DNA of 64,000 bases, taken from NCBI RefSeq assembly GCF_002885975.1, contig NZ_POSP01000001.1, positions 310,001 through 374,000 on the forward strand, given 5' to 3'. Of this stretch, positions 9,194 through 18,483 are shown one piece after another. The notes below the pieces were generated by a model. The model saw only the letters and a program-made list of their open reading frames with translations, ran no database searches and was not told where the DNA came from. The position numbers were made by a program, and so were the translations under genes. This stretch comes from Paucibacter aquatile. GTDB lineage: Bacteria; Pseudomonadota; Gammaproteobacteria; Burkholderiales; Burkholderiaceae_C. The stretch's first letter is position 1. Every line of letters begins with the position of its first letter.

Positions 9194-10164
9194 TCGAGGT
9201 GCTGGGCCGCGACGGCGAAGTCCGTTCGGTCCAGCGGGTGCAGCAGTGGCCGGCCCTGATCGGCCGCTCGGTGCTTTGCGATGTGGTGCTGGAAGACGGC
9301 CATGTGGCGGCCGAACATGCCCAACTGCTCTGGGACGATCAAGGCCCGCGCCTGCGCCTGCTGCCCAGCCTCAACGGCGGCTGGCTGGGCGAGCGCCGCT
9401 TGCGCGAGGGCGAGGTGGCCGATCTGCAGCCCGCCGCGGCCTTCCAGCTGGGCGCCACGCACCTGCGCTGGCGCAGCAGCGAGGAGCGCCTGGCCGCCGA
9501 GCAGCCCATGCAGGCCCACCAGCAACGGGCCGCCAAGGTGGCGGCCGGCTGGGTGCCAGGCCTGCTGGCGCTCTGGTTGGGCCTGCTGTGGTTTGACCAA
9601 TGGTCGGCGCTCAATCCGGGTTCACCGTGGGTCGATTACAGCGGCGCCGTGCTCGGCCCGCTGGCGGTGATCCTGGGCTGGGCGGCGCTGTGGTCCTTGG
9701 TGACTCAGCTGTTCCAGCATCGCTTTCCCTTCGCCACCCATCTGCGCCGGGCGCTGGTGGGCGTGACGGGCCTGCATCTGCTGAGTTTTGGCCTGCCGCT
9801 GCTGGCCTATGCCCTGAGCTGGCCGCGCTTGCTGGTGGTCGATGCGCTGGTCTTTCCGGCGGGCGTGGCGGCGCTGTTGTGGTGGCATGCCATCCTGGTG
9901 TGGCCGCGCGGGCGGCGTTGGCTGGCCCTGGCCATCACGGCCGGCCTGGCCACGGTGATGGTGCTGACCGTGGCGCGCCGCCTGGAGCAGCAGCATTGGT
10001 TCGGCCCCAGTTACCTGAGCGCCTTGCCGCCGCCGTCCTTCCGCCTGGTCAACCCGAAGCCGCCCGAAGCCTTGATCGACGCCCTGCGGCCGCTGGAAGC
10101 GCAACTGGCCCGCCAGGCCAGCAAAGACAACGACACGCCCAGCAGCGAGGGTGAGCAGGACTGA
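9130..10164 (+). CDS. FHA-domain membrane protein
   Basis: A 344-residue protein. After a Gln-rich leader (residues 2-20), residues 20-115 resemble a forkhead-associated phosphothreonine-binding domain (conserved IGRS, SLNGGWLGERRL and a final beta strand). Residues 135-285 hold about five hydrophobic membrane helices. The C-terminus is polar. It probably links a cytoplasmic phosphopeptide signal to the membrane and, by overlap, to the exported protease upstream. A hairpin terminator follows. The FHA assignment is from pattern recognition only. Confidence 0.72.
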   Translation: MDRQEEQRQEQQQQQPQRIAVIEVLGRDGEVRSVQRVQQWPALIGRSVLCDVVLEDGHVAAEHAQLLWDDQGPRLRLLPSLNGGWLGERRLREGEVADLQPAAAFQLGATHLRWRSSEERLAAEQPMQAHQQRAAKVAAGWVPGLLALWLGLLWFDQWSALNPGSPWVDYSGAVLGPLAVILGWAALWSLVTQLFQHRFPFATHLRRALVGVTGLHLLSFGLPLLAYALSWPRLLVVDALVFPAGVAALLWWHAILVWPRGRRWLALAITAGLATVMVLTVARRLEQQHWFGPSYLSALPPPSFRLVNPKPPEALIDALRPLEAQLARQASKDNDTPSSEGEQD

Positions 10165-10192
10165 GCGCACGGAATTTCGCTTCTTCCAATGA

Positions 10193-10233
10193 CAAGGCCC
10201 GGGCCCGCGTGTTGCGAGCCCGGGCCTTGTGTT
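10193..10233. terminator. Bidirectional terminator between the FHA gene and cysK
   Basis: A perfect 12-bp inverted repeat CAAGGCCCGGGC/GCCCGGGCCTTG (10193-10204 with 10218-10229) is followed by TGTTTGTTG. It lies between convergent genes and can serve both. Confidence 0.8.
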
Positions 10234-10258
10234 TGTTGCGCGACTCAGGCGCCTATCA

Positions 10259-11176
10259 TCAAGCCGGCAGGAAGCCCTCGATCGAGAGATACCGTTCGCC
10301 GGTGTCGTAGTTGAAGCCCAGCACGCGAGCGCCGGCGCCCAGCTCGGGCAGCTTCTGCGCGATGGCGGCCAGGGTGGCGCCGCTGGAGATGCCGACCAGC
10401 AGGCCTTCCTGCGCAGCACTGCGGCGTGCGTACTCGCGCGCGGCTTCGGCCTCGACCTGGATCACGCCGTCCAGCAATTCGGTTTTCAGATTGACCGGGA
10501 TGAAGCCGGCGCCGATGCCCTGGATCGGGTGCGGGCTTGGCGCGCCGCCGCTGATCACGGGCGAGGCCGAGGGCTCGACGGCAAAGACCTTGAGCTGCGG
10601 CCAGTGTTGCTTCAGCACCTTGGCGCAGCCGCTGATGTGGCCGCCGGTGCCCACGCCAGTGATGAGTGCATCCAGGCCTTCGGGGAAGTCGCGCAGGATT
10701 TCCTGGGCGGTGGTCCGCACATGGACATCGATATTGGCCGGGTTCTCGAATTGCTGGGGCATCCATGCGTTCTCATGCTGGCTCAGCAGTTCCTGGGCGC
10801 GGGCGATGGCGCCCTTCATGCCTTTTTCGCGCGGGGTCAGGTCGAAGCTGGCGCCGTAGGCCAGCATCAGGCGGCGGCGTTCCACCGACATGCTGTCGGG
10901 CATCACCAGGATCAGCTTGTAGCCCTTGACCGCGGCGACCATGGCCAGGCCGACGCCGGTGTTGCCCGAGGTCGGCTCGATGATGGTGCCGCCGGGCTGC
11001 AGCAGGCCGCGCGCTTCAGCGTCTTCCACCATGGCCAGGGCGATGCGGTCCTTGATGGAGCCGCCCGGGTTGCTGCGTTCGGACTTGATCCAGACCTGGG
11101 CCTCAGCGCCGAACAGGCGCTGGACGCGGATGTGGGGCGTGTTGCCGATGGTGGCGAGGATGTTGTTGACTTTCAT
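10259..11176 (-). CDS. cysK: Cysteine synthase (O-acetylserine sulfhydrylase)
   Basis: A 305-residue PLP enzyme that makes cysteine from O-acetylserine and sulfide. The cofactor lysine is K42 in NPGGSIKDR, and the phosphate/substrate loop TSGNTG lies at residues 69-74. The NPGGSIKDR form is CysK-like rather than the PAGS form usual in CysM. The ATG at 11176 begins MKVNNILATIGNTP, the family N-terminus; an upstream in-frame start is rejected. It is a single transcription unit facing the FHA gene. Confidence 0.92.
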   Translation of the reverse strand: MKVNNILATIGNTPHIRVQRLFGAEAQVWIKSERSNPGGSIKDRIALAMVEDAEARGLLQPGGTIIEPTSGNTGVGLAMVAAVKGYKLILVMPDSMSVERRRLMLAYGASFDLTPREKGMKGAIARAQELLSQHENAWMPQQFENPANIDVHVRTTAQEILRDFPEGLDALITGVGTGGHISGCAKVLKQHWPQLKVFAVEPSASPVISGGAPSPHPIQGIGAGFIPVNLKTELLDGVIQVEAEAAREYARRSAAQEGLLVGISSGATLAAIAQKLPELGAGARVLGFNYDTGERYLSIEGFLPA

Positions 11177-11275
11177 GGCGCGGGGCTCCTTCCGGGGGAA
11201 GCGCAAATGCTAGCCTGAGCTGGCGCCCAGCCTTCACTGTTTTCGTGATGAGCTTATGCCGTGTGCGCCATCAGG

Positions 11276-11281
11276 GATAAT
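11276..11281 (+). promoter_or_regulatory. -10 element of the rnpB promoter
   Basis: GATAAT lies 7 nt before the predicted 5' end of RNase P RNA. The sequence 17 nt upstream (CTTATG) is only a weak -35. Confidence 0.55.
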
Positions 11282-11287
11282 GGCGCT

Positions 11288-11660
11288 GTGAAGCAAGTCA
11301 GACCGCCGCTGGTGCGAGCATGGAAACATGGCACTGGAGGAAGGTCCGGACTGCATAGAGCGGCGTAGCAGCTAACGGCTGTCCGGCGTGAGCCGAGGAT
11401 CAGAGCAACAGAGACGAGTCGATCAAACGTGCCGGGCGCAAGCCGGGCGGGACCGGAAGCGCAGCCTCCGGGGTCGGGTGAAACGGGCAATCTCTACGCG
11501 CAGCAACACCAAGTAGGCCCGTATTGATGCGGCTCGCAGAGCGGGCGGGTAGGTGGCACCGAGCCGGGCAGCGATGTCCGGCCCAGAGGAATGGCGGTCA
11601 CAGGACCGGACCCGCAAGGGTCAGGTCTTGCACAGAATCCGGCCTATCGACTTGCTTCAC
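11288..11660 (+). ncRNA. rnpB: RNase P RNA, bacterial class A
   Basis: The catalytic RNA of ribonuclease P, which removes 5' leaders from tRNA precursors. The two ends pair as helix P1 (GTGAAGCAAGTC with GACTTGCTTCAC). The universally conserved blocks are present in order: GAGGAAGGTCCGGAC near the 5' end, AGAGCAACAGAGA, GTGAAACGGGCAA, and CACAGAATCCGGC near the 3' end. The length of 373 nt is normal. A T-rich tract follows directly. Confidence 0.97.
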
Positions 11661-12344
11661 TCTTTCTTTTTCCTTTCCACCTCGCGTCGCCGCGTCACCA
11701 AGTCTGAGCGTAGGGCGGCTGGCAGCACGAAGCAGCCTTTGGTGGTTTTGCTCGTGAGGCCCTGCAGCCCGTGCCGCCACCGGGCTCATGGTTCCGGGGT
11801 CGGCCCTGGCGGGCCGACTTCCCTGCGCTGCTCGCGCCTCGGGGCTGGCGCATAACTCACTCCGCTCCCTGCGTTCGCTTCGTTCAGACAGAAGCGCCAA
11901 GTCAGAACTTGAAGCGCACGAGTACGTGCGCGCCCCGAGGCGCTGTGCTGCTCGGCCCGGCACAAATCGCCCGGCAGCGGCCCGGACTGCAGGGCGCTTG
12001 CATGGCGATCGATCTGCCTCATCAACGGTGGAACACGCCACCTCCGGAGGTGGCTCGGCCCGCCGACGGGCGATTTGTGCGCGGCCGAGGGCGCAGCGGA
12101 GCGGCTCAGGCGCGTGTACTCACGCGCTTCAAGCTCTGACTCGGCGCCACTGTTTGACCACAGTGAGCGCAGCGAACGGAGGGAGTTTGGCGCCGCTGAG
12201 CCGCGCAGTGAGCACCGAGGGGAGTCGGCTCGAAGAGCCGACCCGCGAACCATGAGTCCGGCGGCGGGACGAGACACCGCAGCGTGAGCGATCAGCGCAC
12301 TGGACGACCGCAAGGTGCCGCAACCAGCCTGTCGAACCTTGTCC
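11661..12344. repeat. Gene-free region with a large imperfect palindrome
   Basis: No convincing gene is present. From about 11770 to 12280 two arms of about 200 bp are imperfect reverse complements around a centre near 12020. For example, GGGCTCATGGTTCCGGGGTC in the left arm matches a near-copy read on the other strand around 12240-12260, and CACAAATCGCCCG near 11961 recurs inverted near 12065. The identity of the arms is roughly three quarters by eye. Open frames inside are by-products of GC-rich symmetric sequence. The origin and role are unknown. Confidence 0.75.
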
Positions 12345-13343
12345 TCAGGCCGGCGCTTGCAGCAGTGCCTCAATGGTTTCCTGAACGGCCAGGCTTTCGG
12401 CGAAGCCGGGCAGGCCGTGGCGGCGGCCTTGGATCAGGGCGACCCATTGATCGAGCTGGTCGAGGCGGCTGCGTTCGCGTTGCAGTTCCGGGGCCAAAGC
12501 CTCGGCGGAGGTGCTGGTGTCCTGAATGCGGGTGAACCATTCGCCCAGTTCCAGCGTGCCGTGCTCGGCTTGCCAGACCATGCGATTGAGGTCGGCTTGT
12601 TCGCCGCCGACACGGCCGTGGATGCGCAAGGGCACACCGCCGATCTCGAGTTCAGCGGTCAGCTGGGTTTCGGCGCCTCGGCCCTCAGAGGGGAAAAGAA
12701 CCTCGCTACGCAGCAGTCGGGCCGGGCCCAGCACGCGCTGGGCTGCGAAGATGAAGTGCGACATCACCTCGCGGCTGAAGCCGCCTTCCTCACGCTCGGC
12801 CAGCCAAGCGCCCGCGGCGGCCTGCCAGGGGCGCGGCCAGGCGGCAAAAGCCAGCTCCAGTTCGATGTGCTGCAAGCGGCCCAGGCTGGGCGCGCTGGCC
12901 ATCGCGCCGAAGCGCTGTTGCAGCAAGGCCAGGCCCGGCGAGGAAGCGAGGGCGAAGTTGACCGCCGCGCGCTGGCCCTCGGCCGCGATGCGGGCGATGC
13001 AGCGGCGCGCGCCGGGGAAGTCCACCGTCAGCGGCTTCTCGCAGAAGACGGCCAGGCCGGCGTCGAAACCCAGCTCGCTCAAGCGCAGATGGGCCGCCGG
13101 CGGCGTGGCGATGTAGAGGCTGTGCAAGCCCGGGCTCTGGATCAAGGCCTCGGCGCTGTCAGCAGCGCGCAGATGGGGGTAGCGCGCCAGGGTCTGGGCC
13201 AGGGCCGCCGGGTTGGCGTCCCAGACCCAGCGGGCGCGCAGGCGGGCGTGGCCCTGCAGCCGCTCCAGCATGCGTTGGCCCATCACGCCCAGGCCGATCA
13301 CGCCCAGATTCAAAAAGTCTGCCTTGGTGCCGTCCGTGCTCAT
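12345..13343 (-). CDS. Gfo/Idh/MocA-family oxidoreductase
   Basis: A 332-residue NAD(P)-dependent oxidoreductase. The N-terminal Rossmann fold has GVIGLGVMGQ at residues 13-22, and the family motif CEKPLT follows at about residue 97. The substrate, probably a sugar or cyclitol derivative in this family, cannot be named from sequence. The ATG at 13343 fits the family N-terminus. It is divergent from the MFS exporter gene. Confidence 0.82.
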   Translation of the reverse strand: MSTDGTKADFLNLGVIGLGVMGQRMLERLQGHARLRARWVWDANPAALAQTLARYPHLRAADSAEALIQSPGLHSLYIATPPAAHLRLSELGFDAGLAVFCEKPLTVDFPGARRCIARIAAEGQRAAVNFALASSPGLALLQQRFGAMASAPSLGRLQHIELELAFAAWPRPWQAAAGAWLAEREEGGFSREVMSHFIFAAQRVLGPARLLRSEVLFPSEGRGAETQLTAELEIGGVPLRIHGRVGGEQADLNRMVWQAEHGTLELGEWFTRIQDTSTSAEALAPELQRERSRLDQLDQWVALIQGRRHGLPGFAESLAVQETIEALLQAPA

Positions 13344-13471
13344 GGTGTGTGTTCGCTGTGCAAAGCCTTGGAGGCGCGCAGTGTAGGGGCGGCCGCTACA
13401 CTGGCGGCGCTCCGTTTCACCAGGCATCGTCGCCGCGCGTGTGAACCTCGTCTGAGCCCGCAGCCCCTTCC

Positions 13472-14680
13472 ATGAATCCCGAAGCCAGCCGTTTGTGGCG
13501 CGCACCCCGTTGGGCCTTGGCCGTCTTGTTGGCCGGCTTGGGCATGGTGGGCCCGTTCTCCATCGACACCTATCTGCCGGCCTTTGCGGGCATTGCCGCG
13601 GCCTTGCAGGCCACGCCGGTGGAGATGCAGCAGACCTTGTCCAGCTACCTGTTGGGCTTTGCGGTGATGAATCTGTTCCACGGCGCCTTGTCCGACAGCT
13701 TCGGCCGGCGGCCAGTGGTGCTGGTGGGCATGGCGGTGTTCACGCTGGCCTCGGTCGGTTGCGCCTTGGCTGGCAGCATCGGCCAGCTGGTGTTCTGGCG
13801 CACGGTCCAGGGCATGTCGGCCGGGGCCGGCATCGTGGTGTCGCGCGCCATCATCCGCGATATGTTCCCGCCGTCCGAGGCGCAGCGGGTGATGTCGCAG
13901 GTGACCATCTTCTTCGGCGTGGCGCCGGCGATTGCGCCCATGGTGGGCGGCTTTCTGTTCGTGCATGCCGACTGGCATTCCATCTTCTGGTTCCTGGTGC
14001 TGGTGGGCGTGGCTCTGCTGGTGGCCAATTGGCGCCTGCTGCCCGAAACCCTGCATGAGAAAGACCGCCATCGTTTCCACGTTGGCGAGCTGATGCGTGG
14101 CTACCGGCAGCTGGTCATCAACCGCCGCTTCGTGCTGCTGGCCCTGGCCAGCGGCATCCCGTTCAACGGCATGTTTCTCTACGTGCTGGCGGCGCCGGTG
14201 TTCGTGGGCGAGCATCTGCAGCTGGCGCCGACGCAGTTCTTCTGGTTTTTCTGTTTTTCCATCGGCGGCATCATGGGCGGTGCGGCGCTGAGCGGCCGGC
14301 TGGCCGGGCGCATCCAGCCCAAGCGCCAGATCCGCATTGGCTTCACCATCATGGTGCTGGTGTCGCTGCTCAATGTGACGCTCAACCTGCTGCTGCCCCC
14401 CAGTCCTTTCTGGGCCCTGCCGGTGATTTCGACCTTCTCCTTCGGCTGGGCGCTGATGGTGCCGGTGGTGACGCTGATGGTGCTCGATGTCGTGCCTGAG
14501 CGGCGCGGCATGGCGTCCTCGCTGCAGGCCTGCATCGGCAGCGCGGCCAACGGCCTGGTGGCTGGCGTGGTCGTGCCCCTGGTCATGCACTCCACGCTCG
14601 CGCTGGCCCTGGCCTCGATGGGGCTGATGAGCATCGGCCTGCTGTCCTGGCTGTGGATCAAGGGCGACGTGCCGTCCTGA
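13472..14680 (+). CDS. Bcr/CflA-type MFS drug efflux transporter
   Basis: A 402-residue inner-membrane protein with about twelve hydrophobic helices. The family block SIDTYLPAF lies in helix 1, GALSDSFGRRPVVL marks the loop 2-3 motif A, and the helix-5-type region ISRAIIRDM is seen as VSRAIIRDMF. It is expected to be a proton-driven exporter of drugs or metabolites. The substrate is unknown. Confidence 0.88.
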   Translation: MNPEASRLWRAPRWALAVLLAGLGMVGPFSIDTYLPAFAGIAAALQATPVEMQQTLSSYLLGFAVMNLFHGALSDSFGRRPVVLVGMAVFTLASVGCALAGSIGQLVFWRTVQGMSAGAGIVVSRAIIRDMFPPSEAQRVMSQVTIFFGVAPAIAPMVGGFLFVHADWHSIFWFLVLVGVALLVANWRLLPETLHEKDRHRFHVGELMRGYRQLVINRRFVLLALASGIPFNGMFLYVLAAPVFVGEHLQLAPTQFFWFFCFSIGGIMGGAALSGRLAGRIQPKRQIRIGFTIMVLVSLLNVTLNLLLPPSPFWALPVISTFSFGWALMVPVVTLMVLDVVPERRGMASSLQACIGSAANGLVAGVVVPLVMHSTLALALASMGLMSIGLLSWLWIKGDVPS

Positions 14681-14770
14681 GTCGGGCGCAGCGTTTGCCG
14701 GATCTCAAGCCGGCGCGGTTTTGTCCGAAGACATGACGAGCAGGCCCGGTTCTCGGGCCGGGAGTTGCGC

Positions 14771-15739
14771 ATGTCTGAATCCAAGTCTGAACCCATCACG
14801 CGGCGGCCACGGCTTCGCCCTCTCATCCTGTGTCTGTCCTTGTTGAGCCTGATGTCGCTGGCGCCAGCCCGGGCGGCCGATGAGTCGCTCGATGTGTTGC
14901 GCCAGCGTCTGGCGGAGCGACTGAGCGACAAATCCGAGTCGCCCAAGGGCATGAAAGTCACCAGCAAGGGCGGCGAGGAGGGCGGCAAGAGCACCAAGGC
15001 CAAGGGCGGCAAGGCCAACAAGGCCGAGGCCGGACATGAGACCAAGCATGGCGCCGCAGGGGGCCATGTGCACTGGGGCTATGCCGGCGAGGGTGCACCC
15101 GACAAATGGGCCGAGCTGAGCCCCGAGTTCCGCCAATGCGCGGTGGGCACGCGCCAGAGCCCGATCGACATCCGCGAGGGCATTCGTGTCGATCTGGAGA
15201 AGATCCAGTTCGAGTACCGCCCCAGCAGCTTCGCCGTGCTGGACAACGGCCACACCATCCAGGTCAATGTGGCGCCGGGCAATGCGCTGCAGGTCATGGG
15301 CCGGCGTTTCGAGCTGCTGCAGTTCCACTTCCACCGCCCCAGCGAAGAGCGCATCAACGGCCGCCAGTACGACATGGTGGCCCATCTGGTGCACAAAGAT
15401 GCCGAAGGCCGCCTGGCCGTGGTGGCCGTGCTGCTGGAGCGCGGTCAGGACCAGGCCTTGGTGCAAACCATCTGGAACAACCTGCCGCTGGAAAAAGGCG
15501 AGGCCTTGCCCGCGCCGGGCTTGCTGGACTTGAACCAGCTGCTGCCCGAGAACCGGGCCTACTACACCTATATGGGCTCGCTGACCACGCCGCCCTGCTC
15601 CGAGGGCGTGCTCTGGATGGTGATGCGCACGCCGGTGCAGGTCTCGCCCAACCAGATCGCCATCTTCTCGCGCCTCTACCCGATGAATGCCCGACCCATC
15701 CAGGCCGGTTCAGGGCGCCTGATCAAGGAGAGCAACTGA
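14771..15739 (+). CDS. Exported alpha-class carbonic anhydrase
   Basis: A 322-residue protein with a signal peptide ending near ARAAD (about residue 36). Next comes a Lys/Gly/Ala-rich linker (residues 60-95), then an alpha carbonic anhydrase domain. Zinc ligands are the two His of FHFHRPSEER and the first His of VAHLVH; QSPIDI and the TTPPCSEGV block are also conserved. The enzyme hydrates CO2 in the periplasm. The basic linker is unusual and may anchor it to the envelope. The ATG at 14771 is preferred to a TTG two codons upstream. Confidence 0.92.
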   Translation: MSESKSEPITRRPRLRPLILCLSLLSLMSLAPARAADESLDVLRQRLAERLSDKSESPKGMKVTSKGGEEGGKSTKAKGGKANKAEAGHETKHGAAGGHVHWGYAGEGAPDKWAELSPEFRQCAVGTRQSPIDIREGIRVDLEKIQFEYRPSSFAVLDNGHTIQVNVAPGNALQVMGRRFELLQFHFHRPSEERINGRQYDMVAHLVHKDAEGRLAVVAVLLERGQDQALVQTIWNNLPLEKGEALPAPGLLDLNQLLPENRAYYTYMGSLTTPPCSEGVLWMVMRTPVQVSPNQIAIFSRLYPMNARPIQAGSGRLIKESN

Positions 15740-15770
15740 GGGGCTGCGCCCTTTCTCGCTGGGCATGAAG

Positions 15771-15797
15771 AACGGGGCCGCAAGGCCCCGTTTCTTT
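15771..15797. terminator. Terminator between the carbonic anhydrase and hybrid kinase genes
   Basis: A 9-bp stem AACGGGGCC/GGCCCCGTT with a GCAA loop is followed by TCTTT. It lies between convergent genes. Confidence 0.8.
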
Positions 15798-15816
15798 GGG
15801 TGGCGCAAGCGCTGCG

Positions 15817-18177
15817 TCAGAGCTCGGTCGGCAGCTGCAACTGCTGCTGGGCTTGCAGGCGGCGCTGCTCGGCGCGGCGGCTCAGCCAGCTGGCCAGGGT
15901 GGCGAAGAGCTGCTCGGCCACCACGGGCTTGGCCACATGGTCGTTCATGCCGGCGTCCAGGCAGCGCTGGCGCTCCTCGGCAAAGGCATTGGCCGTCATG
16001 GCCAGAATCGGCACGTCCCGGCCCAGGGGCAGGCCGCGGATGGCACGGGTGGCGTCCAGGCCGTCCATCAGCGGCATCTGCACATCCATGAGGATGAGGG
16101 CGTAATCGAACTCGCCGGCCATGCGCAAGGCCTCCTGGCCATCGCCCGCCACATCGACCTGCAGGCCGGCGCTGCCCAGCAGGGCCACGGCCACCTCCTG
16201 GTTCACCGCGTTGTCTTCAGCCAGCAGGATGCGGGTGCCGCTGAACTGCTTGAGCTGCTCGCGCGCCGCGGTGCCGCGCGGCGGGCCGGGCAGCACCGGC
16301 AGCTCGGCCTCGCTCTTGTCCACCTGCAACGAGAACCAGAAGCGGCTGCCCTGGCCCGGCGCGCTGTGCACCCCCACCTCGCCCTGCATCAGCTCGGCCA
16401 GGCGCCGGCAGATTGCCAGGCCCAGGCCGGTGCCGCCGTAGCGGCGGGTGGTGGAGCTGTCGGCCTGCTCGAAATCCTGGAACAGGCGGGCCTGGGCTTC
16501 CTCGGCGATGCCGATGCCGCTGTCCTGCACCTCGAAACGCAGGCGCAGGGCCGAGCCCAGATCCTCCTGCACCCGTGCGCTCAGGCGCACGAAGCCGGCC
16601 TCGGTGAACTTGACGGCATTGCCGGCAAAGTTCAGCAGCACCTCGGTGATGCGCTGGGCGTCGCCCAGCAGCACCTGGGTGGACAGCAGGTCGTCCAGAT
16701 CCAGCTGGACGCGCAGCTGCTTTTCGTGGGCGCGCTGGGCCAGCATGCTGGAGATGTTGTCCAGCACCTGGATGACGGTGAACTCGGTGTGCTCCAGCTG
16801 CAGCTTGCCGGCCTCGATCTTGGAGAAGTCGAGCACATTGTTGATGACGCTGAGCAGGTGCTCGGCGGCGTCGGCCACCTTCTGCAAGCGCTCTTGCTGC
16901 TCGGGCTCGGTGGTGTCGCTTTGCACCAGATAGGTCAGGCCGATGATGGCGTTCATCGGCGTGCGGATCTCGTGGCTCATATTGGCCAGGAAGGCGCTCT
17001 TGGCCAGGCTGGCCGCCTGCGCCGCGTGGGTGGCCTCGGCCAGCTCGGCGGTGCGGGCCTCGACCAGCTCTTCGAGATGGTGGCGGTAGCGCAGCAGCTC
17101 CAGCGCGTCGCGGCGCTGGCGCGAGATGTCGGTCAGAAAGCCGTGCCAGAGCACGCTGCCGCCTTCTTCCAGCTGGGCAATCGCGTTGCCGAAGATCCAG
17201 CGCTCGCTGCCGTCGCCGAAATGGGTGCGGAACTCCTGCTGCCAGGGCGCCAGATGGCGGGCCGAGGCCAGCAGCGATTCGCGCACGCTGGCGCGGTCGG
17301 CCGGGTCGATCTGGGCGAACCAGGGCTCGGCGTCCTGGCTCAGGGCCGCCGCACTCAGGTGGAAATAGTCCTTCACCGCCTCGCTGACGTAGGCAAAGCT
17401 GAAGCGCCCGTCGGTGCCCAGGCGCAGCTGGTAGACCACGCCGGGCACGGTCTCGGCCATGCCGCGCAGGCGTTCGATCAGGGCCCGCTGGGCCTCGAAC
17501 TGCTGCTGCAGCGCATCGCGCATATGGCCCAGATGGCCGCCCAGCAGGCCGATCTCGTCGGGTCGGCCGGGCTTGAGCTCGGCGCTGAAGCGGCCTTCGG
17601 CCAGGTCATTGGCAAAGTCGCCCAGCTCGCGCAGCGGTCGCATCAGGCGCGAGTTGACCAGGGCCAGGATCAGGGCCAGCGAGACCAGCAGCTGGCCGCC
17701 CACGGTGGCGCCGTAGAGCCAGCGTTGGCGGGTGAGGGCGGCGGTGCTGAGGTGGTTGTCGATCTCGATCTGGATGTGGCCGATGCGGGTCAGGCCGCGG
17801 AAGATCTCGCGCTCGCCCTTGATGCTCTGCCCCTTTTTGCGCTCGGGGAAGCTCATCTCGATGAAGGGCTGGCCTTGCGAGGCGTCGCTGACGTTGACGC
17901 GCACCACATCGGGCGAAGTCATGATGGCGGAGACCACCTCGCGTGCGGCCACCGTGTCCAGGTTCCAGAGCAGCTCGGGCAGGCTGCTGACCAGCACATC
18001 GAGCTTGGCGTCCAGTTCACGCTGCTGCGCCGCCTCGGCCACCTGGGGTTCACGCAGGCCAATCAGAAAGCCGCCCACGGCCATGGCTGGCAGCAGCAGA
18101 CCGATGCTGGCGCCGAGCGCAATCGCGAAAAACAGCGAGCTGGAAGCTTTTCTGCTCAATATGACCTCGTCATGCAC
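15817..18177 (-). CDS. Membrane hybrid sensor histidine kinase/response regulator
   Basis: A 786-residue protein. Membrane segments lie near residues 15-40 and 172-192 and enclose a periplasmic sensor region. A HAMP-like stretch, a PAS-like domain (about 235-360), HisKA with phospho-acceptor His402 in NMSHEIRTPMN, an HATPase domain (N box NFAGNAVKF, G1 DSGIGI) and a receiver domain follow. The receiver's phospho-acceptor is Asp698 in ILMDVQMP. No phosphotransfer (Hpt) domain or output regulator is adjacent, so the downstream partner is unknown. The start is GTG at 18177; a TTG six codons further in is possible. Confidence 0.88.
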   Translation of the reverse strand: MHDEVILSRKASSSLFFAIALGASIGLLLPAMAVGGFLIGLREPQVAEAAQQRELDAKLDVLVSSLPELLWNLDTVAAREVVSAIMTSPDVVRVNVSDASQGQPFIEMSFPERKKGQSIKGEREIFRGLTRIGHIQIEIDNHLSTAALTRQRWLYGATVGGQLLVSLALILALVNSRLMRPLRELGDFANDLAEGRFSAELKPGRPDEIGLLGGHLGHMRDALQQQFEAQRALIERLRGMAETVPGVVYQLRLGTDGRFSFAYVSEAVKDYFHLSAAALSQDAEPWFAQIDPADRASVRESLLASARHLAPWQQEFRTHFGDGSERWIFGNAIAQLEEGGSVLWHGFLTDISRQRRDALELLRYRHHLEELVEARTAELAEATHAAQAASLAKSAFLANMSHEIRTPMNAIIGLTYLVQSDTTEPEQQERLQKVADAAEHLLSVINNVLDFSKIEAGKLQLEHTEFTVIQVLDNISSMLAQRAHEKQLRVQLDLDDLLSTQVLLGDAQRITEVLLNFAGNAVKFTEAGFVRLSARVQEDLGSALRLRFEVQDSGIGIAEEAQARLFQDFEQADSSTTRRYGGTGLGLAICRRLAELMQGEVGVHSAPGQGSRFWFSLQVDKSEAELPVLPGPPRGTAAREQLKQFSGTRILLAEDNAVNQEVAVALLGSAGLQVDVAGDGQEALRMAGEFDYALILMDVQMPLMDGLDATRAIRGLPLGRDVPILAMTANAFAEERQRCLDAGMNDHVAKPVVAEQLFATLASWLSRRAEQRRLQAQQQLQLPTEL

Positions 18178-18454
18178 TCAGGCGGAGCCGGCGGCCTGTC
18201 GGGCGCCTCGAACACTTTCACACGCTTGACTTTGATTTTCGACAAGCGCTTGGGAAGCTGAAGCGCATTTTGGCGGCGGAACGGCTGCGCGCAGCGCCTC
18301 GATGTGACTTGCAACAGTTTTTCTTGTTTTCAAGTTCATCTTCCACTTGCAGACAGCTTTGCAAGTCCTTCATTTTGAACGAGTTTTAGATGCGCAAAGT
18401 GTCGAGAAGTTGTTTCTAAGTGCTTGATTTCATTGGAATTTTTTGCGATTTGCC
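18178..18454. other. Divergent intergenic region upstream of the dcw cluster
   Basis: No gene is seen. The base composition is clearly more AT-rich than the flanks, especially 18310-18450, with runs such as TTTTTCTTGTTTTC. This is consistent with promoter DNA for the hybrid kinase gene on one side and mraZ on the other. I see no other specific site apart from those listed separately. Confidence 0.6.
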
Positions 18455-18483
18455 TTGACTGGCCGGGGTTCGGTTAGTAAAGT
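18455..18483 (+). promoter_or_regulatory. mraZ/dcw promoter
   Basis: A -35 TTGACT (18455-18460) and a -10 TAAAGT (18478-18483) are separated by exactly 17 bp. Transcription would start near 18490, 34 nt before the mraZ start codon. The -10 overlaps the first MraZ repeat. Confidence 0.7.

Noticed and set aside
11786..12373. Open frames on both strands next to rnpB
   Set aside because: They follow from the symmetric GC-rich palindrome, have no ribosome sites or recognisable domains, and partly overlap RNase P RNA.
15796..18261. An 821-codon open frame on the plus strand, antisense to the hybrid kinase
   Set aside because: The kinase on the minus strand has a full set of conserved motifs. Long antisense frames are expected at this GC content, and the antisense product has no recognisable domain.
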